Assembly (NCBI GenBank): GCA_964538025.1
Contig: CAZICZ010000007.1
Location: 140,680 to 204,679 of the forward strand
Length of the DNA: 64,000 nt
Source of the DNA: UBA5078 sp964538025
Lineage (GTDB): Bacteria > Pseudomonadota > Gammaproteobacteria > Pseudomonadales > Pseudohongiellaceae
Direction: 5' to 3'
The position numbers were made by a program, and so were the translations under genes. Below the pieces are notes generated by a model. It saw nothing but the letters and a program-made list of their open reading frames with translations, did not search any database and had not been told where the DNA came from. Below are positions 18,285 to 25,787 of this stretch, one piece after another; positions within the stretch are counted from its first letter, which is position 1, and the number at the start of each line of letters is the position of its first letter.

Positions 18285-19505
18285 CTACACCCGGTATTTG
18301 GCCAGTTCGGCACGCGCCACCACGCGACGATGCACTTCATCGGGGCCGTCAGCCAGGCGCAGCGTTCGCTGGCTCGTCCACAGGGCAGCAAGCGGAAAGT
18401 CCTGAGACACCCCGGCGGCTCCGTACACCTGAATGGCGCGATCGATCACACGCAAAGCCATATTCGGCACCGCGACCTTGATCTGGGAAATGGCATCCCG
18501 GGCGGCCTTGTTGCCGACGGTATCCATCAGCCACGCCGCACGAAACACCAGCAGACGGCACATCTCGATTTCGATGCGGCTGTCCGCGATCACATCGTAA
18601 TTGCCCCCCAACTCCGCCAGAGGCTTGCCGAAGGCTTCCCGGCTGACGGCTCTCTCACACAGCAATTTCAAGGCCTTTTCCGCAGCACCGATGGAACGCA
18701 TGCAATGATGGATGCGGCCCGGCCCAAGGCGACCCTGAGAGATTTCAAATCCACGTCCCCGGCCCAGAATGATGTTTTTCTGCGGCACTCGGACATTGGT
18801 GAAGCGGATGTGCATATGCCCGTGAGGCGCGTCATCATGCCCAAAGACTTCCATGGGCCGCACGACGGTCACCCCGGGCGTGTCCATCGGCACCAGAATC
18901 TGGGACTGACGGCTGTATTTCGGTGCCTCGGGATCGGTCACCACCATCACGATCATGATCTTGCAGCGCTTGTCTCCGGCGCCGGAAATGTAGAATTTCT
19001 CGCCGTTGATGACCCAGTCATCGCCATCAAGTACAGCTCGGGTAGCGATATTGGTGGCATCGGACGAGGCCACCGCGGGCTCCGTCATCGCAAATGCGGA
19101 ACGGATCTTGCCGGCCAGAAGAGGCTCCAGCCATTGCGCCTTCTGCTCCTCCGAACCATAGCGTTCCAGTACTTCCATATTGCCCGTATCCGGCGCACTG
19201 CAATTAAAGGCCTCGGAGGCCAACCTGCTGCGCCCCATGATTTCGGCGAGATGGGCATACTCCAGATTGCTGATACCCGCGCCTCCCTGACTTTTCGGGA
19301 GGAAGAAATTCCACAGGCCCATGGCCTTTGCCTTGGCCTTGAGACTCTCCATGATTTCTTCCTGATCGGGCGTATGGGACCAGCGATCCCCCACCGAAAC
19401 CTCGTCTTGGTAGCGTTTCTCCACGGCGGCCACATCGTTTTCCACGAATTCGCGGATTTTTTCGCGGATCTCCACCATGGCGGGAGACAGTCCTAAGTTC
19501 ATCAT
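18285..19505 (-). CDS. Acyl-CoA dehydrogenase (ACAD10/11-like)
   Basis: The 406-residue flavoenzyme dehydrogenates acyl-CoA esters and delivers electrons to ETF. The conserved segments AFAMTEPAVASSDATNI (FAD/substrate), GEKFYISGAGDKRC, GRLGPGRIHHCMRSIG and QVYGAAGVSQDFPLA are all present. The LADGPDEVHRRVVARAELAKY tail is typical of the ACAD10/11 branch. It is followed on the same strand, 53 bp upstream, by an SDR gene. Together with the ETF-quinone oxidoreductase and the CoA-transferases this suggests fatty- or branched-acyl catabolism. Substrate chain length cannot be read off. Confidence 0.92.
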   Translation of the reverse strand: MMNLGLSPAMVEIREKIREFVENDVAAVEKRYQDEVSVGDRWSHTPDQEEIMESLKAKAKAMGLWNFFLPKSQGGAGISNLEYAHLAEIMGRSRLASEAFNCSAPDTGNMEVLERYGSEEQKAQWLEPLLAGKIRSAFAMTEPAVASSDATNIATRAVLDGDDWVINGEKFYISGAGDKRCKIMIVMVVTDPEAPKYSRQSQILVPMDTPGVTVVRPMEVFGHDDAPHGHMHIRFTNVRVPQKNIILGRGRGFEISQGRLGPGRIHHCMRSIGAAEKALKLLCERAVSREAFGKPLAELGGNYDVIADSRIEIEMCRLLVFRAAWLMDTVGNKAARDAISQIKVAVPNMALRVIDRAIQVYGAAGVSQDFPLAALWTSQRTLRLADGPDEVHRRVVARAELAKYRV

Positions 19506-19558
19506 GTGATCTCTCCTTCAGAGTGACGGCGCAGGCACGTTCGGCGTGCCCCTGTTCC

Positions 19559-20323
19559 TTATCCGGCGATGGTGCCACCACCGTCGACGACTATCGTCTG
19601 GCCGGTCGTAAAGCTTCCGGCGGCAGAGGCAAGATAGATGGCCGCGCCGGCAATCTCATCCGGCTCGCCGATGCGGCGCAGAGGATAGGTGGCCACCGTG
19701 GTGGCATAGGTCTTCGGGTTTTCCCACAAGGCTCGGGCAAAATCGGTTCTGACCAGCCCCGGCGCAATGCAGTTGACACGAATGTTCTTGGGTCCCCATT
19801 CGACCGCGAGGTTGCGCGCCATCTGCATGTCCGCTGCCTTGGAGATGCCATAGGCGCCCAGCATGAGATTGCCTTTGATGCCGGCGATCGACGACACAAT
19901 GATCACGGCACCACCGCCGCGGGCGGCCATTCCCGGCAACACAAGCTGACACAGGCGGTGGGCGCTGCCGATGTTGGCATTCATGATCTTGTCGAAGGCT
20001 TCGTCGGGAATTTCCTGCGACGGACCGTAATGCGGATTCAACGCGGCGTTGCACACGAGGATGTCGATTGCGCCGAAATGCGCAAGTGTCTTTTCCACCA
20101 ACTGTTGCAGTTGCGGTTTGTAATTGATGTTGCACGCGATGGCGAGCGCCTCCCCCCCCGCAGCGGTAATGCGGGCCGCCACTTCGTCGCAGGCATCCTG
20201 ATTCCTGCTTGAAATGACGACACGAGCGCCAGCCTCTGCCATGCGTGTCGCAATGGCAAGACCAATCCCCTTTGTAGAGCCTGTGATCAGGGCTACCTTC
20301 CCCGTCAAATCAAATAAGCTCAC
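19559..20323 (-). CDS. Short-chain dehydrogenase/reductase
   Basis: This is a 254-residue classical SDR. The cofactor motif is TGSTKGIG (about residues 12-19), the NAALN motif replaces NNAG, the catalytic Ser is in IIVSSIAG and the Tyr/Lys pair is in YGISK. The C-terminal GQTIVVDGGGTIAG is typical. The start is set at the GTG at 20321-20323 because a strong AAAGGAGG site lies 8 nt before it. An ATG seven codons upstream precedes that Shine-Dalgarno and has none of its own. It is probably co-transcribed with the acyl-CoA dehydrogenase gene downstream. Confidence 0.88.
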   Translation of the reverse strand: MSLFDLTGKVALITGSTKGIGLAIATRMAEAGARVVISSRNQDACDEVAARITAAGGEALAIACNINYKPQLQQLVEKTLAHFGAIDILVCNAALNPHYGPSQEIPDEAFDKIMNANIGSAHRLCQLVLPGMAARGGGAVIIVSSIAGIKGNLMLGAYGISKAADMQMARNLAVEWGPKNIRVNCIAPGLVRTDFARALWENPKTYATTVATYPLRRIGEPDEIAGAAIYLASAAGSFTTGQTIVVDGGGTIAG

Positions 20324-20496
20324 CTTGTTCCCCTCCTTTTCCATACAATCATTGATGTCTATCGCTCACATTATTCATATGAATAATAAAGCCTGGCATG
20401 ATCATAAGTTAACAAGGAAGATTGTGTCGGAACAAGCTGTTTTTGGCCGCTTTCCCCGTATCCTGCGTCCCCGCATGGGCAAAGCGGTGGCGGCCT

Positions 20497-20524
20497 AGCG
20501 CTGTATATGAAATGATATAGCGCT
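20497..20524. promoter_or_regulatory. Putative ModE operator upstream of modABC
   Basis: A 28-bp imperfect palindrome begins and ends with AGCGCT. Its right half GATATAGCGCT and left half AGCGCTGTATAT match the CGCTATAT/ATATAGCG arms of molybdate-responsive ModE sites. It lies 30 bp before the modA start codon, as expected for repression of molybdate uptake when the metal is plentiful. No modE gene is in the window. Identification is by consensus similarity only. Confidence 0.65.
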
Positions 20525-20554
20525 CTTGCCACCCCACCTTTCGGGACTCACGCC

Positions 20555-21340
20555 ATGACCGTCTGCAAACATTCCCTCTCTCGCCTGCTGTGTGCCGGAT
20601 ACGCCGTGCTCGTGGCGGGGTTTGCACAGGCACAAGAAGTGCTCGTGGCGGCTGCCTCGGACCTGCAGTTTGCCCTGGAGGCTGTTAAGGATTCCTATCA
20701 GGCTTCCACTGCCAATGCGGTGCAGATCGTGTACGGCTCCTCGGGCAATTTCTATCGGCAAATCAGCGAGGGAGCGCCGTTTGAACTCTTTCTGTCAGCC
20801 GATGAACACTACATCACGCAACTCGCACAGGCAGGCCTGACGCAGGATGATGGCGTCCTGTACGCGGAGGGGCGACTCGTCCTCATGACGCCTCCCGCTT
20901 CGCCGGTACAGGCAGACGCCGGCCTTGAATCCCTGGCCGACGCCCTCGCTAAGGGACAAATTCAACGCTTTGCCATTGCCAACCCGGAACATGCGCCCTA
21001 CGGACGCAGGGCCGAGGAGGCCTTACGCCATGTGCAGCTGTGGGACGCGCTGCAGGACAAGCTCGTGCTGGGGGAAAACGTGTCGCAGGCTGCGCAATTC
21101 GCGACCTCGGGGACCACTCAGGGAGGCATCATTGCGTATTCCCTCGCGCTCTCGCCGAATGTGGCCGCGCGGGGCACCTACGCCCTGATTCCCGCAGACT
21201 GGCATTCCCCGCTGAAGCAACGGATGGTCCTGCTGTCAAACGCCAGCGAAGAGGCGAAAGCCTTCTACGCCTATCTTCAGGAACCCGCAGCGCGACAGAT
21301 CCTGGAACAGTACGGCTTCACTCTCCCCGACTCCCCGTGA
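20555..21340 (+). CDS. modA: Molybdate ABC transporter substrate-binding protein
   Basis: The 261-residue periplasmic binding protein has a signal peptide ending near GFAQAQ, and then VLVAAASDLQFALEAV. The ASDL segment carries the oxyanion-binding Ser, followed by YGSSGNFYRQISEGAPFELFLSADE, the ModA signature. It captures molybdate or tungstate for ModBC. It is first in the modABC operon, behind a ModE-like palindrome. The downstream modB ATG is 10 bp after its stop. Confidence 0.95.
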   Translation: MTVCKHSLSRLLCAGYAVLVAGFAQAQEVLVAAASDLQFALEAVKDSYQASTANAVQIVYGSSGNFYRQISEGAPFELFLSADEHYITQLAQAGLTQDDGVLYAEGRLVLMTPPASPVQADAGLESLADALAKGQIQRFAIANPEHAPYGRRAEEALRHVQLWDALQDKLVLGENVSQAAQFATSGTTQGGIIAYSLALSPNVAARGTYALIPADWHSPLKQRMVLLSNASEEAKAFYAYLQEPAARQILEQYGFTLPDSP

Positions 21341-21350
21341 GGCAGTAACG

Positions 21351-22025
21351 ATGGATTGGTCCGCCCTCGCCCTCTCCCTGCAATTATCGTTCTGGACGAT
21401 GCTGATCCTGCTGCCCGTCGGCATTTGGCTCGGCCGCGCGCTGGCTTGGCGGCGTTTCGCCGGCAAGAGCGTGGTGGAGGCCATGTTGACTCTGCCACTG
21501 GTGCTTCCTCCTACCGTGCTCGGGTTTTATCTGCTCATGGCGCTCGGCGCGCGCTCTCCGCTCGGACAAGCGTATGACGCACTGTTCGGTCAGCCATTGA
21601 CCTTCTCGTTCGCAGGCTTGCTGATTGCCTCAATCCTGTTCAATCTTCCCTTTGCCATTCAACCCATGCAGCGAGCCTTCGAGGCCATCCCTGCCGACGT
21701 GCGCGATGCAGCGCGCTGCTGTGGCCTCAGCCCGTGGCGCATTCTCACGCGCATCGAGCTTCCGCTGGCTTGGCCCGGCATCCTCTCGGCGATGGTGCTC
21801 ACGTTTGCGCATACCTTGGGGGAGTTCGGTGTCGTGCTGATGGTCGGCGGTAACATCCCGGGAGAGACGCGGACCATCGCCATTGCCATCTATGACCGTG
21901 TGCAGGCCTTTGATGACAGCGCGGCAGCCACCATGTCGGCGGTGCTGCTCCTGATTTCTTTGGTGGCCATCAGCCTTTCCTATTACGCAGGAACACGCCT
22001 GGCTCGGGAGCGCGCCCATGGATAA
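21351..22025 (+). CDS. modB: Molybdate ABC transporter permease
   Basis: The 224-residue inner-membrane protein has about five to six hydrophobic helices. The EAA-type loop FEAIPADVRDAARCCGLSPWRILTRIELP contacts ModC. LPLVLPPTVLGFYLL and HTLGEFGVVLMVGGNIPGETRTI are characteristic of ModB. The last 8 bp overlap modC, consistent with coupled translation. Confidence 0.95.
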   Translation: MDWSALALSLQLSFWTMLILLPVGIWLGRALAWRRFAGKSVVEAMLTLPLVLPPTVLGFYLLMALGARSPLGQAYDALFGQPLTFSFAGLLIASILFNLPFAIQPMQRAFEAIPADVRDAARCCGLSPWRILTRIELPLAWPGILSAMVLTFAHTLGEFGVVLMVGGNIPGETRTIAIAIYDRVQAFDDSAAATMSAVLLLISLVAISLSYYAGTRLARERAHG

Positions 22026-23121
22026 GGGCTTACTGCTTCGGCTGCAGCAACGCGGTCCGATTCCGCTTCATGCAGAGCTGGCCTGTGCTCCCGGAGAGGT
22101 TCACGCACTGGTCGGCCCCTCAGGGAGCGGCAAATCCACGCTGCTGCGCTGCATTGCCGGCCTGACCCGACCACAATCGGGCACGATTCAGTGCGGGGGG
22201 CACACCTGGCTCGATACTGATCAGGGCGTAGAGATCCCGACAGCGCAACGCCGCATCGGCATGGTATTCCAGAATTTTGCCCTCTTCCCCCATTTGAGCG
22301 CGCTGGAAAATGTTGCCGAGGCCATGCTGGACTATCCGGGTCACGAGCGACTGGCGAGAGCACGCTCCTGGCTCCATCGCGTGCATCTTGGCGGGCTTGA
22401 GAACCGGCTACCGCGTCAGCTTTCCGGCGGCCAGCAGCAGCGGGTGGCGGTGGCACGTGCACTGGCGCGCGAGCCTTCGGCACTCCTGCTGGATGAGCCC
22501 TTCTCAGCAGTGGACAGGGCTACCCGGGAATCGCTCTACCATGAACTCGCGGAGTTGCGCGACGTCTTGAAAATGCCCGTCGTCCTGGTGACCCACGATC
22601 TGGATGAGACAACGCTGCTGGCCGATCGCATGAGCATTCTGCAACAGGGCACTACACTGCAAACCGACACGCCCGACGCCCTTCTGAGAGCCCCCTGCTC
22701 GGCAGAGGTCGCCCGCCTGATGGGCATGCGCAATCTTTTCAAGGGAACGGTTGTGCAGCATGAAGACACCTTCACCGTGATCGACTGGGCGGGATTGCTC
22801 CTGCGGGTGGCACGTCAGACAAAGCATGCGGTAGGGGAAGAGGTGGACTGGGTGATGCCCAGCTCGGGGGTTTTGCTCATGCCGTCGCGTCCGCGCGAAA
22901 CGCTCGCGCTCGACAATGGTGTCGCGGTCCGCATCGAGACGATGCTGGCGCTGGGTGAGCAATACCGCATTAGCCTGCGCAGAGAAGATGAACGGCTGAC
23001 GATGCATGTGCCGCGTCATATCGCGCAGCGCTATGCGCTGCAGGTAGGTCTCGAGATCGACGTGCGCCTGCGGGGCGACACCATCCACCTGATGTCACGG
23101 GGCGATTCTGCCGCCCCGTGA
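22018..23121 (+). CDS. modC: Molybdate ABC transporter ATP-binding protein
   Basis: The 367-residue ATPase has Walker A GPSGSGKST, Q-loop VFQNFALFPHLSA, signature LSGGQQQRVAVARAL, Walker B LLLDEPFSAVD and the H-loop VLVTHD. A C-terminal MOP/TOBE domain (about residues 290-360) resembles the regulatory molybdate-binding part of ModC. It energises uptake through ModB. Third gene of modABC. The next gene is convergent, with 17 bp between the stops. Confidence 0.95.
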   Translation: MDKGLLLRLQQRGPIPLHAELACAPGEVHALVGPSGSGKSTLLRCIAGLTRPQSGTIQCGGHTWLDTDQGVEIPTAQRRIGMVFQNFALFPHLSALENVAEAMLDYPGHERLARARSWLHRVHLGGLENRLPRQLSGGQQQRVAVARALAREPSALLLDEPFSAVDRATRESLYHELAELRDVLKMPVVLVTHDLDETTLLADRMSILQQGTTLQTDTPDALLRAPCSAEVARLMGMRNLFKGTVVQHEDTFTVIDWAGLLLRVARQTKHAVGEEVDWVMPSSGVLLMPSRPRETLALDNGVAVRIETMLALGEQYRISLRREDERLTMHVPRHIAQRYALQVGLEIDVRLRGDTIHLMSRGDSAAP

Positions 23122-23138
23122 TTCATGCGCGGATACCC

Positions 23139-24155
23139 TTACTCTGAGGCAACCCGCACCAGCTGCTTGCCAAAATTCCGTCCTTTCAGGAGACCCCGGA
23201 AAAGCGCCGGCGCATTGTGCAGTCCTTCTCCAATGGATTCCCTGTAATGCACCTTGCCCTCCCTGACCCATTGTCCCAGCTGAATAGTGGCCTCCATCCA
23301 GCGCGGCATCCATTCAGTCACGACAAAAAACCGGTGCTCCGGCGGATGCGGCAAGGCACCAAAAATCTGGTGCGGTGTCACGGCCTTGGTGATGTCTTCG
23401 TCATTGTAGGCGGACACATACCCGCAGATGGGCACTCTTGCCCCTTCGTTCAATAATGGCGCAACGGCTTGCGCAACTGCTCCGCCCACGTTCTCGAAAT
23501 AGATATCAATCCCTTTGGGGCAGGCCGCTCGTAGCGCAGAGGGGAGATCGACGGCCTTGTAATCAAGACATTCGTCAAATCCCAGTTCGTCTTTCACAAA
23601 CTGGCACTTGTCCGCACCGCCAGCAATGCCCACGACACGCAGGCCCTTGATCTTGGCAATCTGTCCGACGACGGAACCAACGGCGCCCGAGGCCGCGGCC
23701 ACGACCAGGGTTTCCCCGGCCTGGGGCTTGCCGAGTTCGAGCAGGCCAAAATAGGCTGTCCTGCCGGGCATGCCCACCACGCCCAGATGCGCGGAGAGTG
23801 TGCCATTGTGAAGATCCACCTTCATCAGGCGAGGCTCGTTATCGTTGGCGACGATCAGGCTCTGCCACCCCATGTGGGCCGTCACATAATCACCGACCGC
23901 GAACCGTGAAGAGCGGGATTGAAGAACGACGCCTGCGGACTCTCCAATCATGACGTCGCCGATCTGCAAAGGCGCAGCATAGGATTTCACATCGTTCATC
24001 CTGCCTCGCATGTAGGGGTCCAGCGAGAGCCAGAGCACCTTGATGAGAATCTGACCGTCCTCCAGTGGCGGTGTTTCCACCGTTTCGAACCGAAAGCACG
24101 CATCATCGGGTTCTCCGACCGGCCGCTTCGCAAACATCACACGTACATTTTGCAT
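23139..24155 (-). CDS. curA: NADP-dependent zinc-free medium-chain reductase (CurA/prostaglandin-reductase type)
   Basis: The 338-residue protein is a medium-chain dehydrogenase/reductase lacking zinc ligands. The N-terminal half has LWLSLDPYMRGRMND, and the Rossmann half has VVAAASGAVGSVVGQIAKIKG for NADP, typical of 2-alkenal/curcumin/leukotriene-B4 reductases. GIDIYFENVGG and RFFVVTEWMPRW also fit. It reduces the double bond of alpha,beta-unsaturated carbonyls. Symbol by similarity only. The physiological substrate is unknown. Confidence 0.85.
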   Translation of the reverse strand: MQNVRVMFAKRPVGEPDDACFRFETVETPPLEDGQILIKVLWLSLDPYMRGRMNDVKSYAAPLQIGDVMIGESAGVVLQSRSSRFAVGDYVTAHMGWQSLIVANDNEPRLMKVDLHNGTLSAHLGVVGMPGRTAYFGLLELGKPQAGETLVVAAASGAVGSVVGQIAKIKGLRVVGIAGGADKCQFVKDELGFDECLDYKAVDLPSALRAACPKGIDIYFENVGGAVAQAVAPLLNEGARVPICGYVSAYNDEDITKAVTPHQIFGALPHPPEHRFFVVTEWMPRWMEATIQLGQWVREGKVHYRESIGEGLHNAPALFRGLLKGRNFGKQLVRVASE

Positions 24156-24208
24156 GTCTTACTTCCCCCCTCATTCCTCGGTGTTCAACATTTTGTCCGG
24201 CCCGCAGT

Positions 24209-25462
24209 CTACCCTACCCGTGTGTGCAGTCCCAGTGTCGTCGCAGGCAGACCCTCTTCGTGATCGATCGACGCGGGCTGCAGACGCTCGAGGGCATGAG
24301 CCAACGCCTCCATCGCTTCGCCGATTTCGCGGGCATTGACCAGCAGGCTTGGAATCAGACGCAGCACCGCATTGCGCGTAGGCGTCACCAGCAAGCCCGC
24401 CTCTCGAGATGCCAGTGTCAGCTGTGCCACCTGCTCATCCGTATGCATCTGTATGCCTATCAGCAGGCCCTTTCCTCTCACCTCGCGAATGAGAGTGGGG
24501 TACAACAGCGCCAACTCTCGCACTTTTGTAAGCAATAGCTCGCCGGAACGCGCCACCTGGGCGACAACATTCTGTTCCAGAAGGGTGTGCAGGACAGCAT
24601 CGGCCACTGCGCATCCCAGTGGATTGCCACAATACGTGCCCCCGTGGTCGCCTTTTTGGACTTGCGCCGCCAGCGCCTCTGTCATGGCGAACGCCGCAAA
24701 GGGAAAGCCGCTCGCAATACCCTTGCCCATCGTAAGCATGTCGGGTTCAATCCCCAGGGCTTCCACGGCGAAGAAGTGTCCGGTGCGGCCGAACCCGGTT
24801 TGCACTTCGTCTGCAATCAGCAAGGCTCCGTTGACCTTGCACAAATGTGCCACCTGCCCCATGTAGTCCGCATCCAGGACTCTTACACCACCCTCGCCCT
24901 GCACGGGCTCGAAGATGACCGCTGCCACGTCTTCACTGATGAGCACACGAAACGCCTCCAGATCGTTCGCCGGCGCAAAGCGCGTTCCCTCTACGCGGGG
25001 AAGATAACGGGCGCCATTCTCGGGACTTCCTGAAAGAGAAAGCGTGCCGAGCGTCCTTCCGTGAAACGACCCCGAGATGGCAATGACAGTGGTGCGTCCC
25101 GTGATCTTGCGTGCCAGTTTGACAGCGCCATCATTGGCTTCTGCTCCGCTGTTGGCAAAGAAAACACGACGCAGCGCACCGGGCAGCACCTGTTGCAGAC
25201 GCGCGAGAAGACGGGCACGTACGGGCGAGTAGGTAAAGCCTGAATTGGGGTTCTGCATGATCTTTCCCGCCTGTTCGACGAGCGCGTTGACCACCACCGG
25301 ATGGGAGTGCCCCAAGGAGGTCACCCCCCAACCTGAAGTGAAATCGAGGTAGGCCTGCCCCTGCTCATCCCACACGCGGCTCCCGAACCCGCGCGCAATG
25401 GAAAGCGGATGTTTGTCGCAGACGGTCAGGCCATATCTGTCTTCAATCTCGTACGTGTTCAT
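24209..25462 (-). CDS. argD: Acetylornithine/succinylornithine-type aminotransferase (class III)
   Basis: The 417-residue PLP enzyme has FANSGAEANDGAVKLAR, SGSFHGRTLGTLSLSG, FEPVQGEGGV, IADEVQTGFGRTG and the Schiff-base Lys in TMGKGIASGFP, the standard ArgD pattern. ArgD makes N-acetylornithine from its semialdehyde with glutamate. An ATG with AGGAG upstream marks the start. An intrinsic terminator ends only 24 nt before this ATG, so the gene appears to be controlled by read-through of a leader (see the leader-peptide and terminator entries). Other class III transaminase specificities cannot be excluded. Confidence 0.85.
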   Translation of the reverse strand: MNTYEIEDRYGLTVCDKHPLSIARGFGSRVWDEQGQAYLDFTSGWGVTSLGHSHPVVVNALVEQAGKIMQNPNSGFTYSPVRARLLARLQQVLPGALRRVFFANSGAEANDGAVKLARKITGRTTVIAISGSFHGRTLGTLSLSGSPENGARYLPRVEGTRFAPANDLEAFRVLISEDVAAVIFEPVQGEGGVRVLDADYMGQVAHLCKVNGALLIADEVQTGFGRTGHFFAVEALGIEPDMLTMGKGIASGFPFAAFAMTEALAAQVQKGDHGGTYCGNPLGCAVADAVLHTLLEQNVVAQVARSGELLLTKVRELALLYPTLIREVRGKGLLIGIQMHTDEQVAQLTLASREAGLLVTPTRNAVLRLIPSLLVNAREIGEAMEALAHALERLQPASIDHEEGLPATTLGLHTRVG

Positions 25463-25485
25463 GCTGTCTCCTGTTTTTGAGGGGC

Positions 25486-25524
25486 AAAAAAAAACCTCCA
25501 GGGTCTGGGACGCCTGGAGGTTTT
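25486..25524 (-). terminator. Intrinsic terminator in the argD leader (putative attenuator)
   Basis: On the minus strand the stem arms CCTCCAGG and CCTGGAGG (25495-25502 and 25513-25520), extended to about 12 bp by flanking A/T, are followed by nine Ts. The hairpin lies between the leader peptide and the argD ATG, ending 24 nt before it. The segment CAGGCGTC inside its 5' arm and loop is perfectly complementary to GACGCCTG in the leader-peptide coding region, giving a competing antiterminator. Confidence 0.8.
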
Positions 25525-25546
25525 GTGTGGGTCGATCGAAATCGGG

Positions 25547-25678
25547 TTAGAGCGTCTCAGGCGTCTCCGGATAATGGGCGGCAATGGCGCGCGCACGACG
25601 TCGCGCCGCGGCGTTGGCAGCGGCGTTCATGGCGCAGGCCATGAAAAGGACTGAAAATTCGTGTGACTGTGCGTTCAT
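25547..25678 (-). CDS. Arg/Ala-rich 43-residue leader peptide upstream of argD
   Basis: This short ORF (ATG at 25676-25678, stop TAA at 25547-25549) lies between a strong promoter and the terminator before argD. Its product has 43 residues. Codons 26-30 read Arg-Arg-Arg-Ala-Arg (CGA CGT CGT GCG CGC), and Ala codons are also abundant. The Shine-Dalgarno is weak (CGGAA). The segment GACGCCTG in codons 38-41 can pair with the 5' arm of the terminator. A ribosome stalled at the Arg codons would leave it free, and one at the stop codon would cover it. This is the geometry of classical ribosome-mediated attenuation. It is inferred from sequence alone. Confidence 0.6.
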   Translation of the reverse strand: MNAQSHEFSVLFMACAMNAAANAAARRRARAIAAHYPETPETL

Positions 25679-25724
25679 TGCGATTCCGTACTCTGGATTG
25701 CATCCAGGGGGCTTGAGGCGCGCG

Positions 25725-25753
25725 ACTGTATGTGATCTAGTTGCCACTGTCAA
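25725..25753 (-). promoter_or_regulatory. Sigma70 promoter for the argD leader
   Basis: On the minus strand a perfect -35 TTGACA (25748-25753) is followed by a 17-nt spacer and -10 TACAGT (25725-25730). Transcription would begin near 25718, giving a leader of about 255 nt before argD that holds the 43-codon peptide and the terminator. Confidence 0.7.
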
Positions 25754-25787
25754 TACGCGCAAAACGCCAGCCATCAGGCCTACGACA

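Noticed and set aside
18330..19496. 388-codon open frame on the plus strand
   Set aside because: Antisense to the acyl-CoA dehydrogenase. No recognisable domain.
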